DNA of 64,000 nt from Halichondria panicea (taxonomy: Eukaryota > Porifera > Demospongiae > Suberitida > Halichondriidae), in the NCBI RefSeq assembly GCF_963675165.1, contig NC_087382.1, forward strand, positions 4,875,963 through 4,939,962, given 5' to 3'. Shown here one piece after another: positions 14,466 to 33,576 of the stretch (positions within the stretch are counted from its first letter, which is position 1; every line of letters starts with the position of its first letter). The notes beneath the pieces were generated by a model. That model had not been told where the DNA came from. It saw only the letters and a list, made by a program, of their open reading frames with translations, and did not search any database. Position numbers and translations under genes: made by a program.

Positions 14466-17003
14466 TCACTGATCTTCCCCAGCATCATCGTCACCGGCAT
14501 CTGCTGTCCACAACTGCAGATAAGAAAACATACCCTTGATTCAAACAAGTAATATTATAACAATGTTTCTGACTCCCCCCAAAACTTACTAACTTACTAC
14601 ATAATGTACATTGTATAAAGCCTCTCCACAAATGGAAAATGTCACGTATGTTGCCAACTCAATGCCCATTAATCAGAGATTTGTATTATACAGAGTACAA
14701 ACTGCTACACAACACACCACAACATATACAGAGGTTTATGGCTATCGTACAATTATGTATTATTATAATTATATCAAAGTTACAGACTTGCACATGCATA
14801 CAATTGAGACACCAGATACACTTAGACATAGGCTATTAATCTTTTAGAGCTACTATATGCAAAGTGATGAGAAAGTGAGTTCCAAAGGGGGTGTCAGTAC
14901 ACTCTACAAACCATAACTATGCTTCACTTACAGTGAGGTTGTCCCTAAGGAGCTGCATGATGAGAGTGCTGTCTTTGTAAGAGTCCTCCTTCAGAGTATC
15001 CAGATCGGCAATGGCTTCATCAAATGCCTGAAATAGTTAGAACGACATACACAGAGAGCCTACATAAATTGTACCGAGAAGATATTTTGAGGCTACATGT
15101 ATGTACAGCTGTAGACTTCAGAAAGCACCCACTAATCTTCTGTACATGCACTGAATTCTCAAATCTTCAACAAGTATACTGTACATGACCATGTGTGTGT
15201 TAGTATACCTTTTTAGCAAGCTCACACGCTTTGGTTCTGTTATCAGCAATCTCGTAGTGGAACACGGAGAAGTTGAGAGCCAGACCTAGTCGAATGGGGT
15301 GGGTGGGTGACATCTTCTCCTCGGCAAACTTAGAAGATTTTTCATAGGCCTTTTTAGCGTTTTCCACGACTGTATTAACAAAACAAGAGCTGTACGTAAT
15401 TTTAATGACTGGCAGATTGAAACAAGACATTATTACAAATGTGATGTGTTTTAGAATACATTTATACACAACAAAACCAATATCACATTGGATAGCCACA
15501 CTTGGAAACACACACTGACAAACTATTCAGAGCTCATGTGTACTGAAGATTAGATCAGTACCGAGACAATCGAATAAACTTACCATCTTTTTTTCCTTCT
15601 CCGTCTGTAACTTCGGCAATATAACGATAGTAGTCGCCCTTCATCTTGAGGTAGAACACCTTGGACTCTGCATCGTCTGTGTCTTCTTTAACGAGGTGAT
15701 CGTCAAGGAGAGCCTATAATTTTATTAGACAACATGTGGAGAGAGTAATAATTAAACGAGTCAAAAATGCCTATAAATTATATAAGTATATTAGTAAGTA
15801 CTTGTACTGTGTAACAGTGGAACTCCTCTCTTAATGGCCACGCCTGAATAAAGATCACTACGCAGGTTGCAATTACGATAGGCACTCAAGTCCCAAATGA
15901 ATAGTATGTGTACAAAACAATCAACAGAGGCCACCTACATGTATGTACACGTAGTAATAATTATAATGGTCGTTATATGGGAGGGGGGGGTTCACTATGT
16001 GCTGTATACGTACAACATGTGGTGTGTGCACATGTAGACATGCTAGCTTTACACTAATAGCCTCGCGTAAAACAATGACTATCTGGTAGTGGGTAATGGC
16101 AGGAAAGAGCCTATCTTGCAACGAGGAGATTAGATAGGACATACATTGATCAACTTACAATAACTTCATTACAAAGGTCATTAAGCTCCTTCTCAACGAT
16201 GCCAATGTACTCTTTTGTAACATCAGTTGGGTTCTTTGAATCAATGCTGGACAACACTCTCCACGCATTTCGACGAGCACCGACTATGTTCTTGTAGGCC
16301 ACTGAAAGTAGGTTCCTTTGGTTGGAATCTAACTTTACCCCAGAGTTTTTCACCACGTAGCTTTTCATTGCCTGAAGTGTGCAAATTGAAAAATTGTGAG
16401 AGCACGCTACAAAAAGGCTATAATTATATACACACGTAATGTACGCATGCAGCATGACAAGTGTGTCACCTTGGGTCAGCTCATAGTTTAGCATGCAGCT
16501 ATAAGTATATAGGTATAAGACAAGCGTTAAGTGTACGTACATGTGTATTTGTCGTAAGGTGACCTGTTAATACATACTTTGAGAAAACAATAGTTTGTAT
16601 AGGCACAGATTAGGTGGGTGGGATTACCACCTACCATATTCACGACGCCACTAAATAATTCCGTTTATGAGACGTTATAATATAAATAGTATGTACAAGA
16701 AAAGACTAACATGTCCCGAGCTCGAGTGTACTGCACACATTAGTTATGACCCACTGTATATTAAAACTAAAAGCACTTGGCACATTGTATTAATACACAA
16801 ACCATGTCACCATTCGTTGAGTTGAGTTGACTTTAGTTACCTAACTACAGCATGCAGTACAGTGAACACAACTTTAGTAATCACATTCAGCCCTTGATAC
16901 ATGTCAGACATTGATACAACCCTACCTGTGCCATGTCTTCATATCTCTCAGACTGCTCAGCCAGCCGGGCTCTGTCTAGAAGGGCATCGGTATCATTAGA
17001 CAT
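14466..17003 (-). CDS. 14-3-3 protein, paralogue B, left copy (B')
   Basis: 14-3-3 adaptor protein in six minus-strand exons: 16926-17003 (start, [20 protein letters not shown]), 16159-16371, 15584-15713, 15209-15369, 14932-15027, 14466-14513 (stop). About 241 residues. Signatures are [49 protein letters not shown] and [13 protein letters not shown]; groove Lys, Arg and Tyr are kept. The usual phosphorylatable Ser after the RR pair is replaced (RRNAWR). Tail: [11 protein letters not shown]. An in-frame ATG 23 codons upstream was not chosen because family members start at the MSND position. Essentially identical to B in the second unit. Confidence 0.93.
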
Positions 17004-17333
17004 CTTGGCTTGATATTTATGACAGCTAAAAATATCTCTTGTTCTGTTGTTGTACACACAACACACACACATTGATAATTTGACAGACTTTGGGCGAGGC
17101 TAAAAGGGGCGTTCCCAAATGACCTCACATAAGAGTGACGCAACAGTAATTATTAATTTTAATTAAGATATTTATACACTAGACTACCTTATAGCCAGCC
17201 ACAACAACTTGTATATAATTAATACACTCAGTCAACTTTGATTACAAAACGTTATAAGAACTAGTTTGTCTATACACTCTAAAGAATCTCAACATAATAA
17301 TTTATGCATGTGCAATAATAGTAGCAGGGACTT

Positions 17334-19152
<1,819 letters not shown>

Positions 19153-19532
19153 ATTCAGTACGAGTAATAAAGAGAAAGAGAGAGAAAGAGAGAAACGTTC
19201 TGTTCTTTGAGCGCTATTAGTGCAGTACTGTGATGTTCACATGTACATGTAGGTGTGGCTGATACAACACACATAGTGGGCGTGGTTAAAACCTCCCTGT
19301 AAAACGTGATATTGACTGACGTCATAAACAAGTGTGTATACTGACACACCCTATGCATACAATGGGCACATTGAGAAACGTCATAACAGTCCAAGAATAT
19401 TAATTAAGTTTAAGTTCACGTCACACAAAGTATATTATAATGTGTCATAATTATGTCTATACAAGCAATAAATGTACACCACCCTAGAGGATAATTATAA
19501 CTAAGTCATGTGAAAATAGTGTTTCAGAAACG

Positions 19533-20072
19533 CTAATTCTGGGGCTCCTCTTCCTCCTCTCCTTGCTGATTCTCAGACGTCCAAAGCTGTATAAAAAAAG
19601 CAGCCATAAAAATAGAGCATTTCTATAGAGACTATACACATCCTCTACAGGAGCAGTGATTCGTTTCCCCAGTACACAAAGCATGGATACAGTCATTCTA
19701 CAAAAAGCACTGTCATGACTATACAGTACAGCACACATGTGACAAATAAGAAGGCACTGATCACTTACAGTGAGATTGTCCCTAAGGAGCTGCATGATGA
19801 GAGTGCTGTCTTTGTAAGAGTCCTCTTTCAGATTGTCCAACTCCGCAATAGCATCATCAAATGCCTGTAAAAAACAACTAGTGTGATACTGCCATAAACC
19901 AATCTGCTCACCTTTTTAGCAAGCTCACAGGCTTTGTCTGGCTTGTTTGAAATCTCGTAGTAGAACACGGAGAAGTTGAGAGCCAGACCAAGTCGGATGG
20001 GGTGGGTGGGTGGCATTTTATTAGTGGCAGTGGTGTTGGCATCCAAATATGCCTGAGAAGCATTTTCCACAG
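19533..20072 (-). pseudogene. 14-3-3 paralogue D, 5'-truncated copy (D', exons 4-6 only)
   Basis: Only the last three exons are present: 19912-20072, 19769-19864 and 19533-19586 (stop). They encode [39 protein letters not shown], the [15 protein letters not shown] exon and the tail [12 protein letters not shown], with no visible damage. The three 5' exons are absent because the duplication junction (20115-20312) falls in the third intron and is followed by the 3' end of gene A. It has no start of its own. It could be silent, or be used as an alternative 3' half by read-through from gene A, since the exon phases match. Whether it is expressed cannot be seen. Confidence 0.9.
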
Positions 20073-20114
20073 CTGTGTGTGTGGCAGAGTAGTACATATG
20101 TAGTTACGAGCAAA

Positions 20115-20312
20115 TACCGTATCACTAGAGTGTTTTGCGAGCATCAAACATATGCGAACTTTGCGAGGGTTGATCTAATAAAATCGCAAAACCTAGTAAA
20201 TACACACGATCCTTGCCCGAACGCAATAGCTAGATCGTAAAACAGTCAAGTTTTCTGCTGATTTGGCTCATTCGCAAAGGTTTTTCGCCCGCAAAATATT
20301 CTAGTAATATAT
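20115..20312. repeat. hybrid F3 element at the duplication junction
   Basis: From its left end to about 20287 it matches the element at 30082-30254. From there it reads CGCAAAATATTCTAGTAATA and continues into flank like the element at 10089-10335, whereas the 30082 copy reads CGCAAAATATGCTAGTGATA and ends TACGGTA. The switch marks the recombination joint of the tandem duplication. Confidence 0.85.
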
Positions 20313-20569
20313 TATACGTATACATCACTGTCATAATACATGCATGCATGTACATGTATTTTATAGTGTCATACAAAATTACTTGCATGTTTCGATATTA
20401 ATTTTACATGCAGACTGATATAATTCATAATTATAACACACTTACAAAATCATAAAAAAGAAGGACCATACATCGACGAATTATAACTACACATTAACCT
20501 AAAAACTAAAATTTTATAAGTATGTGAATGTTCTCTATAAAACGGTAACACGTACAGTTAATTTCTCCT

Positions 20570-24040
<3,471 letters not shown>

Positions 24041-24432
24041 TGTGTGTTTCTTAGCTGCTAGCACCAAGCTGTTCCCAGTCTGTAGTCTAGTCTGTGTCTT
24101 GATAATTAATTTTTACGCTGCAAGTCAATAATGGGTGTGACTGTCCTCCACCCACTGGCATCCAGACACGCCCACTATATAACGGTCTCTATGACCCGCC
24201 GCTGGCATGATCGAGGCAGGCACACCATGCATGTTACATATTGCACTCTCACAAATAATATTTAATAATATGAATTGGACCGTACAAATACAAGTATATG
24301 TAATCACAAGTGGCTACAATAGTTATTATAGCTTTAGTATAGAATAATACGAATAATAATATGAAAGCTAGAAAATTCAATTGAGTTATACTTAAATTAA
24401 TTTAAACTAGTAATCCGTTGCATATACGGTCA

Positions 24433-26970
24433 TCACTGATCTTCCCCAGCATCATCGTCACCGGCATCTGCTGTCCACAACTGCAGATAAGAAAACATAC
24501 CCTTGATTCAAACAAGTAATATTATAACAATGTTTCTGACTCCCCCCAAAACTTACTAACTTACTACATAATGTACATTGTATAAAGCCTCTCCACAAAT
24601 GGAAAATGTCACGTATGTTGCCAACTCAATGCCCATTAATCAGAGATTTGTATTATACAGAGTACAAACTGCTACACAACACACCACAACATATACAGAG
24701 GTTTATGGCTATCGTACAATTATGTATTATTATAATTATATCAAAGTTACAGACTTGCACATGCATACAATTGAGACACCAGATACACTTAGACATAGGC
24801 TATTAATCTTTTAGAGCTACTATATGCAAAGTGATGAGAAAGTGAGTTCCAAAGGGGGTGTCAGTACACTCTACAAACCATAACTATGCTTCACTTACAG
24901 TGAGGTTGTCCCTAAGGAGCTGCATGATGAGAGTGCTGTCTTTGTAAGAGTCCTCCTTCAGAGTATCCAGATCGGCAATGGCTTCATCAAATGCCTGAAA
25001 TAGTTAGAACGACATACACAGAGAGCCTACATAAATTGTACCGAGAAGATATTTTGAGGCTACATGTATGTACAGCTGTAGACTTCAGAAAGCACCCACT
25101 AATCTTCTGTACATGCACTGAATTCTCAAATCTTCAACAAGTATACTGTACATGACCATGTGTGTGTTAGTATACCTTTTTAGCAAGCTCACACGCTTTG
25201 GTTCTGTTATCAGCAATCTCGTAGTGGAACACGGAGAAGTTGAGAGCCAGACCTAGTCGAATGGGGTGGGTGGGTGACATCTTCTCCTCGGCAAACTTAG
25301 AAGATTTTTCATAGGCCTTTTTAGCGTTTTCCACGACTGTATTAACAAAACAAGAGCTGTACGTAATTTTAATGACTGGCAGATTGAAACAAGACATTAT
25401 TACAAATGTGATGTGTTTTAGAATACATTTATACACAACAAAACCAATATCACATTGGATAGCCACACTTGGAAACACACACTGACAAACTATTCAGAGC
25501 TCATGTGTACTGAAGATTAGATCAGTACCGAGACAATCGAATAAACTTACCATCTTTTTTTCCTTCTCCGTCTGTAACTTCGGCAATATAACGATAGTAG
25601 TCGCCCTTCATCTTGAGGTAGAACACCTTGGACTCTGCATCGTCTGTGTCTTCTTTAACGAGGTGATCGTCAAGGAGAGCCTATAATTTTATTAGACAAC
25701 ATGTGGAGAGAGTAATAATTAAACGAGTCAAAAATGCCTATAAATTATATAAGTATATTAGTAAGTACTTGTACTGTGTAACAGTGGAACTCCTCTCTTA
25801 ATGGCCACGCCTGAATAAAGATCACTACGCAGGTTGCAATTACGATAGGCACTCAAGTCCCAAATGAATAGTATGTGTACAAAACAATCAACAGAGGCCA
25901 CCTACATGTATGTACACGTAGTAATAATTATAATGGTCGTTATATGGGAGGGGGGGGTTCACTATGTGCTGTATACGTACAACATGTGGTGTGTGCACAT
26001 GTAGACATGCTAGCTTTACACTAATAGCCTCGCGTAAAACAATGACTATCTGGTAGTGGGTAATGGCAGGAAAGAGCCTATCTTGCAACGAGGAGATTAG
26101 ATAGGACATACATTGATCAACTTACAATAACTTCATTACAAAGGTCATTAAGCTCCTTCTCAACGATGCCAATGTACTCTTTTGTAACATCAGTTGGGTT
26201 CTTTGAATCAATGCTGGACAACACTCTCCACGCATTTCGACGAGCACCGACTATGTTCTTGTAGGCCACTGAAAGTAGGTTCCTTTGGTTGGAATCTAAC
26301 TTTACCCCAGAGTTTTTCACCACGTAGCTTTTCATTGCCTGAAGTGTGCAAATTGAAAAATTGTGAGAGCACGCTACAAAAAGGCTATAATTATATACAC
26401 ACGTAATGTACGCATGCAGCATGACAAGTGTGTCACCTTGGGTCAGCTCATAGTTTAGCATGCAGCTATAAGTATATAGGTATAAGACAAGCGTTAAGTG
26501 TACGTACATGTGTATTTGTCGTAAGGTGACCTGTTAATACATACTTTGAGAAAACAATAGTTTGTATAGGCACAGATTAGGTGGGTGGGATTACCACCTA
26601 CCATATTCACGACGCCACTAAATAATTCCGTTTATGAGACGTTATAATATAAATAGTATGTACAAGAAAAGACTAACATGTCCCGAGCTCGAGTGTACTG
26701 CACACATTAGTTATGACCCACTGTATATTAAAACTAAAAGCACTTGGCACATTGTATTAATACACAAACCATGTCACCATTCGTTGAGTTGAGTTGACTT
26801 TAGTTACCTAACTACAGCATGCAGTACAGTGAACACAACTTTAGTAATCACATTCAGCCCTTGATACATGTCAGACATTGATACAACCCTACCTGTGCCA
26901 TGTCTTCATATCTCTCAGACTGCTCAGCCAGCCGGGCTCTGTCTAGAAGGGCATCGGTATCATTAGACAT
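24433..26970 (-). CDS. 14-3-3 protein, paralogue B, right copy
   Basis: Six minus-strand exons: 26893-26970 (start), 26126-26338, 25551-25680, 25176-25336, 24899-24994, 24433-24480 (stop). About 241 residues. Exon 2 [20 protein letters not shown], exon 3 [20 protein letters not shown], exon 4 [19 protein letters not shown], acidic tail [11 protein letters not shown]. It appears identical in protein to B', so the two copies probably give the same product. Confidence 0.94.
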
Positions 26971-27300
26971 CTTGGCTTGATATTTATGACAGCTAAAAAT
27001 ATCTCTTGTTCTGTTGTTGTACACACAACACACACACATTGATAATTTGACAGACTTTGGGCGAGGCTAAAAGGGGCGTTCCCAAATGACCTCACATAAG
27101 AGTGACGCAACAGTAATTATTAATTTTAATTAAGATATTTATACACTAGACTACCTTATAGCCAGCCACAACAACTTGTATATAATTAATACACTCAGTC
27201 AACTTTGATTACAAAACGTTATAAGAACTAGTTTGTCTATACACTCTAAAGAATCTCAACATAATAATTTATGCATGTGCAATAATAGTAGCAGGGACTT

Positions 27301-29119
<1,819 letters not shown>

Positions 29120-29499
29120 ATTCAGTACGAGTAATAAAGAGAAAGAGAGAGAAAGAGAGAAACGTTCTGTTCTTTGAGCGCTATTAGTGCAGTACTGTGA
29201 TGTTCACATGTACATGTAGGTGTGGCTGATACAACACACATAGTGGGCGTGGTTAAAACCTCCCTGTAAAACGTGATATTGACTGACGTCATAAACAAGT
29301 GTGTATACTGACACACCCTATGCATACAATGGGCACATTGAGAAACGTCATAACAGTCCAAGAATATTAATTAAGTTTAAGTTCACGTCACACAAAGTAT
29401 ATTATAATGTGTCATAATTATGTCTATACAAGCAATAAATGTACACCACCCTAGAGGATAATTATAACTAAGTCATGTGAAAATAGTGTTTCAGAAACG

Positions 29500-31583
29500 C
29501 TAATTCTGGGGCTCCTCTTCCTCCTCTCCTTGCTGATTCTCAGACGTCCAAAGCTGTATAAAAAAAGCAGCCATAAAAATAGAGCATTTCTATAGAGACT
29601 ATACACATCCTCTACAGGAGCAGTGATTCGTTTCCCCAGTACACAAAGCATGGATACAGTCATTCTACAAAAAGCACTGTCATGACTATACAGTACAGCA
29701 CACATGTGACAAATAAGAAGGCACTGATCACTTACAGTGAGATTGTCCCTAAGGAGCTGCATGATGAGAGTGCTGTCTTTGTAAGAGTCCTCTTTCAGAT
29801 TGTCCAACTCCGCAATAGCATCATCAAATGCCTGTAAAAAACAACTAGTGTGATACTGCCATAAACCAATCTGCTCACCTTTTTAGCAAGCTCACAGGCT
29901 TTGTCTGGCTTGTTTGAAATCTCGTAGTAGAACACGGAGAAGTTGAGAGCCAGACCAAGTCGGATGGGGTGGGTGGGTGGCATTTTATTAGTGGCAGTGG
30001 TGTTGGCATCCAAATATGCCTGAGAAGCATTTTCCACAGCTGTGTGTGTGGCAGAGTAGTACATATGTAGTTACGAGCAAATACCGTATCACTAGAGTGT
30101 TTTGCGAGCATCAAACATATGCGAACTTTGCGAGGGTTGATCTAATAAAATCGCAAAACCTAGTAAATACACACGATCCTTGCCCGAACGCAATAGCTAG
30201 ATCGTAAAACAGTCAAGTTTTCTGCTGATTTGGCTCATTCGCAAAGGTTTTTCGCCCGCAAAATATGCTAGTGATACGGTACTCTAATATAAATGCAAAG
30301 TATAGTGCTGTTGTAAAGGAGTCTATAATATTATACAGCTATAGCTCTACGGGATTGATAGCGGAGACATGTTAGTAGCAAACACTTGTGTGTGCATTGA
30401 AACACCGTGTTCATACATGTAACATACCATACAGTAAGCGTACATGTACATTGTACTTGCGCTTGCATCAAAAGTGTGTCTTGCTTACACAAATAATGCG
30501 GAGTTTCATCTAGTGGGGGGGGGGGGGGGGTGAACCTCCTCCCTCAAATTTTGTAAAATAATGACATCAAGACATTGGCTAACGTGATTAACTCAACTAA
30601 GCCAAACTTTTGCAGCGTGCTTACGTGCGCCCAAATCCCCCCCCCCCCAACTTTATAACCTAGATGAAACCAACCCTAAAGATATACGGTGTACACGTGG
30701 GAATACTACACAGTTACCAAGACTACGTACCCCAATAACAGCTCTGGCCTATTCGCAAGGCACTGTTTGAGAAATCCCAAATATACATGAGTTACAAACA
30801 CGTAGTATATACCTGCTGTTTTGTCGTCACCAGTTGCAACCTCAGCAAGGTAACGGTGGTAGTCGCCCTTCATCTTGAGGTAAAACACCTTAGACTCAAC
30901 GTCTTTCTCGGTCATGTCCTTTTCTTCCTCTTTAGTATCTTTGCTAATGAGATACTTTGAAAGCAGATTCTGCAGGACAAGTTAATAAGAACGTGACAAA
31001 GTATGCTTTGGGATGGTGTTGGTGGTTTCGTGGGAGGATATGATACTGTGGGTGACTATTGATACAGTAGTATGGGGGAGAGAGAGAGTGGTATAATGGA
31101 AAGGCAGTGGGAGATAATTGGAGACAAATAATATTAACTTACGATCACTTCACCACAAATGTTTTTTAGCTCTTCCTCAATTGTGATCTTATACTCCTTG
31201 ATAACTTCCCCTCTTGCACTGCTGGCATCCGCCTTCTGTTCCATGCTAGAGACCACTCTCCAAGCACTGCGGCGAGTCCCAACAACGTTCTTGTAGGCCA
31301 CAGACAACAAGTTTCTCGATTCAGATGACAATTTTCCCTCGTTTTCAACATATTCCTTCATTGCCTGGGTAAAATGTAAAAGCACGTTGAATCGTAAATA
31401 CTACACACAGGAATCGATAGTAGTACGTGTTCGTGTTCGTACAGTTAAGTTACCACATGTGCCCATAGAAAGTACATTGAATACCTACAACACATTCACA
31501 CTGTAGCTAGCTACCTTTGCCATGTCCTGGTATCTTTCAGCCTGCTCAGCAAGCTTAGCTCTTTCTATCAGAGTATCAGCCAT
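29500..31583 (-). CDS. 14-3-3 protein, paralogue D (complete)
   Basis: Six minus-strand exons: 31515-31583 (start, [20 protein letters not shown]), 31143-31364, 30813-30969, 29879-30039, 29736-29831, 29500-29553 (stop). About 252 residues, the longest of the array because exon 3 has an acidic loop insertion ([20 protein letters not shown]) before the [13 protein letters not shown] helix. Groove residues are kept (AYK at Lys48, second Arg of GTRRS at Arg55, GDYHRY). Tail: [14 protein letters not shown]. Exons 4-6 lie inside the duplicated unit and exons 1-3 outside it, so this is the only intact D. The third intron holds the F3 element 30082-30281 and a G-run/C-run hairpin (30502-30671). Its upstream region is shared with the divergent gene at 31891. 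Confidence 0.95.
30082..30281. repeat. F3 inverted-repeat element, intact ends
   Basis: 200 bp from TACCGTATCACTAGAGTG to GTGATACGGTA. It lies in intron 3 of 14-3-3 D and forms the right edge of the duplicated block. The most complete F3 member in the window. Confidence 0.85.
30502..30671. repeat. hairpin element with G-run and C-run arms
   Basis: GTTTCATCTAG followed by a run of about 18 G is mirrored about 130 bp later by a run of C and CTAGATGAAACC. An approximately 170-bp inverted repeat in intron 3 of 14-3-3 D. The G-run length may be unreliable in the assembly. Confidence 0.65.
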
Positions 31584-31890
31584 TCTTTTGTGATAGGTAC
31601 TAGGGTTAACGGTGGGGAAGAAGAACCACAGTCTAGTCTGATCTGGGTGAGAACTCAAAACTCTTCGTGTGCTGTGTGTAATAGTCCCGGTGCACGTGAT
31701 TAGAAATACCAACACGATAAAGGGCTATTGCGCATGCGCGCATGTTCGACAGAAAAGTACGCTTCTCTCTAGCTCTAATAATTATATACTAGCTAGCTGC
31801 TCTGCTATCATTTTTATAGCTTGATTTTAGCATACAGTATTGACTAGAGCATACTATATATCTATACAAGCAACTCTTTCCTGACACGAT
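31584..31890. promoter_or_regulatory. shared divergent upstream region, with NRF1-like palindrome
   Basis: 307 bp separate the start codons of 14-3-3 D (minus) and the repeat protein gene (plus). It contains TGCGCATGCGCG at 31729-31740, matching the GCGCATGCGC palindrome bound by NRF1-type factors in animals. No TATA box was assigned. Promoter function is inferred from position and motif. Confidence 0.55.
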
Positions 31891-33291
31891 ATGAGCCCTT
31901 CATTCAGTATCTTGTATTCTCTCATTGCAGTGGTTATTTTGTTTGCCATCATTATCATCATTCTCACTGTGTTTACAATTATTTTGTGGCCTAGTAGAAC
32001 CTCAGTAAAGGAGGCTTCAGTTCTTAATGTCGAATCTGTTCCTCAAAATGAAATTGAAAATGTCTCTGATGTCACTCCCGTAAGCAGTCATGTCCCTATT
32101 ATAAATGACCATACATATAATGTGACGATACATAATGACCGTATGGCTCGTATCACAGAAGCTCCGATTGCTCCGGTTGCACAGAACATATCAATTCACG
32201 AAGTGCAAGGCCATGCGACTGACGTGAGTCAAACATATCAGAATATCACTTGTACTGCAGATGCTTTAGAGATTTCTGTAGCCCCAGAGATTTCTGTAGT
32301 ATCAAACTTGTCGTATGGGAAACTGACACAGGACACCCACACCACTGTCACTGCAGGTGATTAACTATATTTCATTTGCATGTCTGTACGTACATCCTGT
32401 ATGTACACTCTATTGACTCATACGTATGAAACACACACATTAAAGCTCTGAAGCTGGTTAGGTGTGAAAGACAATGTGATATCTTTCTTTGTACATGTAA
32501 CTTAGTATGTATTATAGCCTTTTGTTGCATGTGTCTGATGCCCTCGAAAAAATTATCCAGAGGAAAGGTTCACACATAATTAAAGCTAGAAAAACATATC
32601 CATTTGAAAAGCTCTATATAAGTTAGTCTTCTTTGGATGCTTAACTTATCTATAGGTATTACATACGCATACAGACTCTGATGACTACTACGTGGTGGAG
32701 GATCTACCACCTCGTAGTGCATTAAGACCTATTAATGAAGGGGTCCGTGCACGCAGTACTATCGAGGCCAATACGCACACAGACTCCGAAATAACACCAC
32801 CCTGTGAAAAGGTCAAGATCAGTGCACACAGTACTACCGAGGCCAATACGCACACAGACTCTGATGACTACTACGTGGTGGAGGATCTACCACCTCGTAG
32901 TGCATTAAGACCTGTTAATGAAGGGGTCCGTGCACGCAGTACTACTGAGGCCGGTACGCACACAGACTCTGATGACTACTATGTGGTGGAGGATCTACCA
33001 CCTCGTAGTGCATTAAGACCTGTTAATGAAGGGGTCAGTGCACGCAGTACTACTGAGGTAAATACGCACACAGACTCTGATGACTACTATGTGGTGGAGG
33101 ATCTACCACCTCGTAGTGCATTAAGACCTGTTAATGAAGGGGTCAGTGCACGCAGTACTACTGAGGTAAATACGCACACAGACTCTGATGACTACTACGT
33201 GGTGGAGGATCTACCACCTCGTAGTGCTTTAAGACCTGTTAATGAAGGGGTCAGTGCACGCAGTACTACCAAGGCTGTATCCCAATGCTAA
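31891..33291 (+). CDS. membrane-anchored protein with 36-residue tandem repeats, unrecognised
   Basis: Not assigned to a known family. Two exons fit: 31891-32356 and 32675-33291, joined in phase (GCAG|GTGATT donor, CATACAG acceptor), giving about 360 residues. Residues 7-33 are one hydrophobic segment (IAVVILFAIIIIILTVFTII); Arg and Lys follow it, which favours a cytoplasmic C side. However, the next 120 residues hold several N-glycosylation sequons (NVS, NVT, NIS, NIT, NLS), which would fit an extracellular C side. Topology is therefore open. Exon 2 is almost wholly a repeat of 36 residues with THTDSDDYYVVEDLPPRSAL and RPVNEGVRARSTTEA: five good copies plus one degenerate copy near 32770. 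The first ATG after the shared promoter was taken as the start. AATAAA follows 27 bp past the stop. The splice model is the weakest point. Confidence 0.7.
32675..33275 (+). repeat. 108-bp coding minisatellite
   Basis: The words GTGGTGGAGGATCTACCACC and CGTAGTGCATTAAGACCT recur at 108-bp spacing (about 32873, 32981, 33089 and 33197), with an earlier copy at 32691 separated by a shortened, diverged unit. Every unit keeps the reading frame (108 = 36 codons). Differences are few (Arg/Ser, Ala/Val swaps), so the array is young or homogenised. Confidence 0.92.
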
Positions 33292-33318
33292 AAGTGCTGT
33301 ATAGAGTGACACCACACT

Positions 33319-33324
33319 AATAAA
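33319..33324 (+). terminator. polyadenylation signal AATAAA
   Basis: AATAAA shortly after the stop codon of the repeat protein (33291) and before the convergent end of COPS8. Confidence 0.55.
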
Positions 33325-33576
33325 GAGATTACAGTTAGCATTATTATGGAAAGTTTGTTTTATCAGTTATTATTGGCATGCATAAAGGTAATTTTTCCTT
33401 TCATTTTTATATAATTGGACACAAAATTATTACATGCTTTTTATAAATTAGTGCACATTGATAATTATAAACCAAACAATTATTATCGCACAACACAACA
33501 TGGTAGTCATAGCAATGTACACCAATGGTGACTAAAAAAAAACAATGTACAGTTATAGTGATTAAATGAAGACACA

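Noticed and set aside
26854-27039. Upstream in-frame ATG for 14-3-3 B (and 17072 for B')
   Set aside because: Would add residues not seen in any 14-3-3; the MSND start matches the family.
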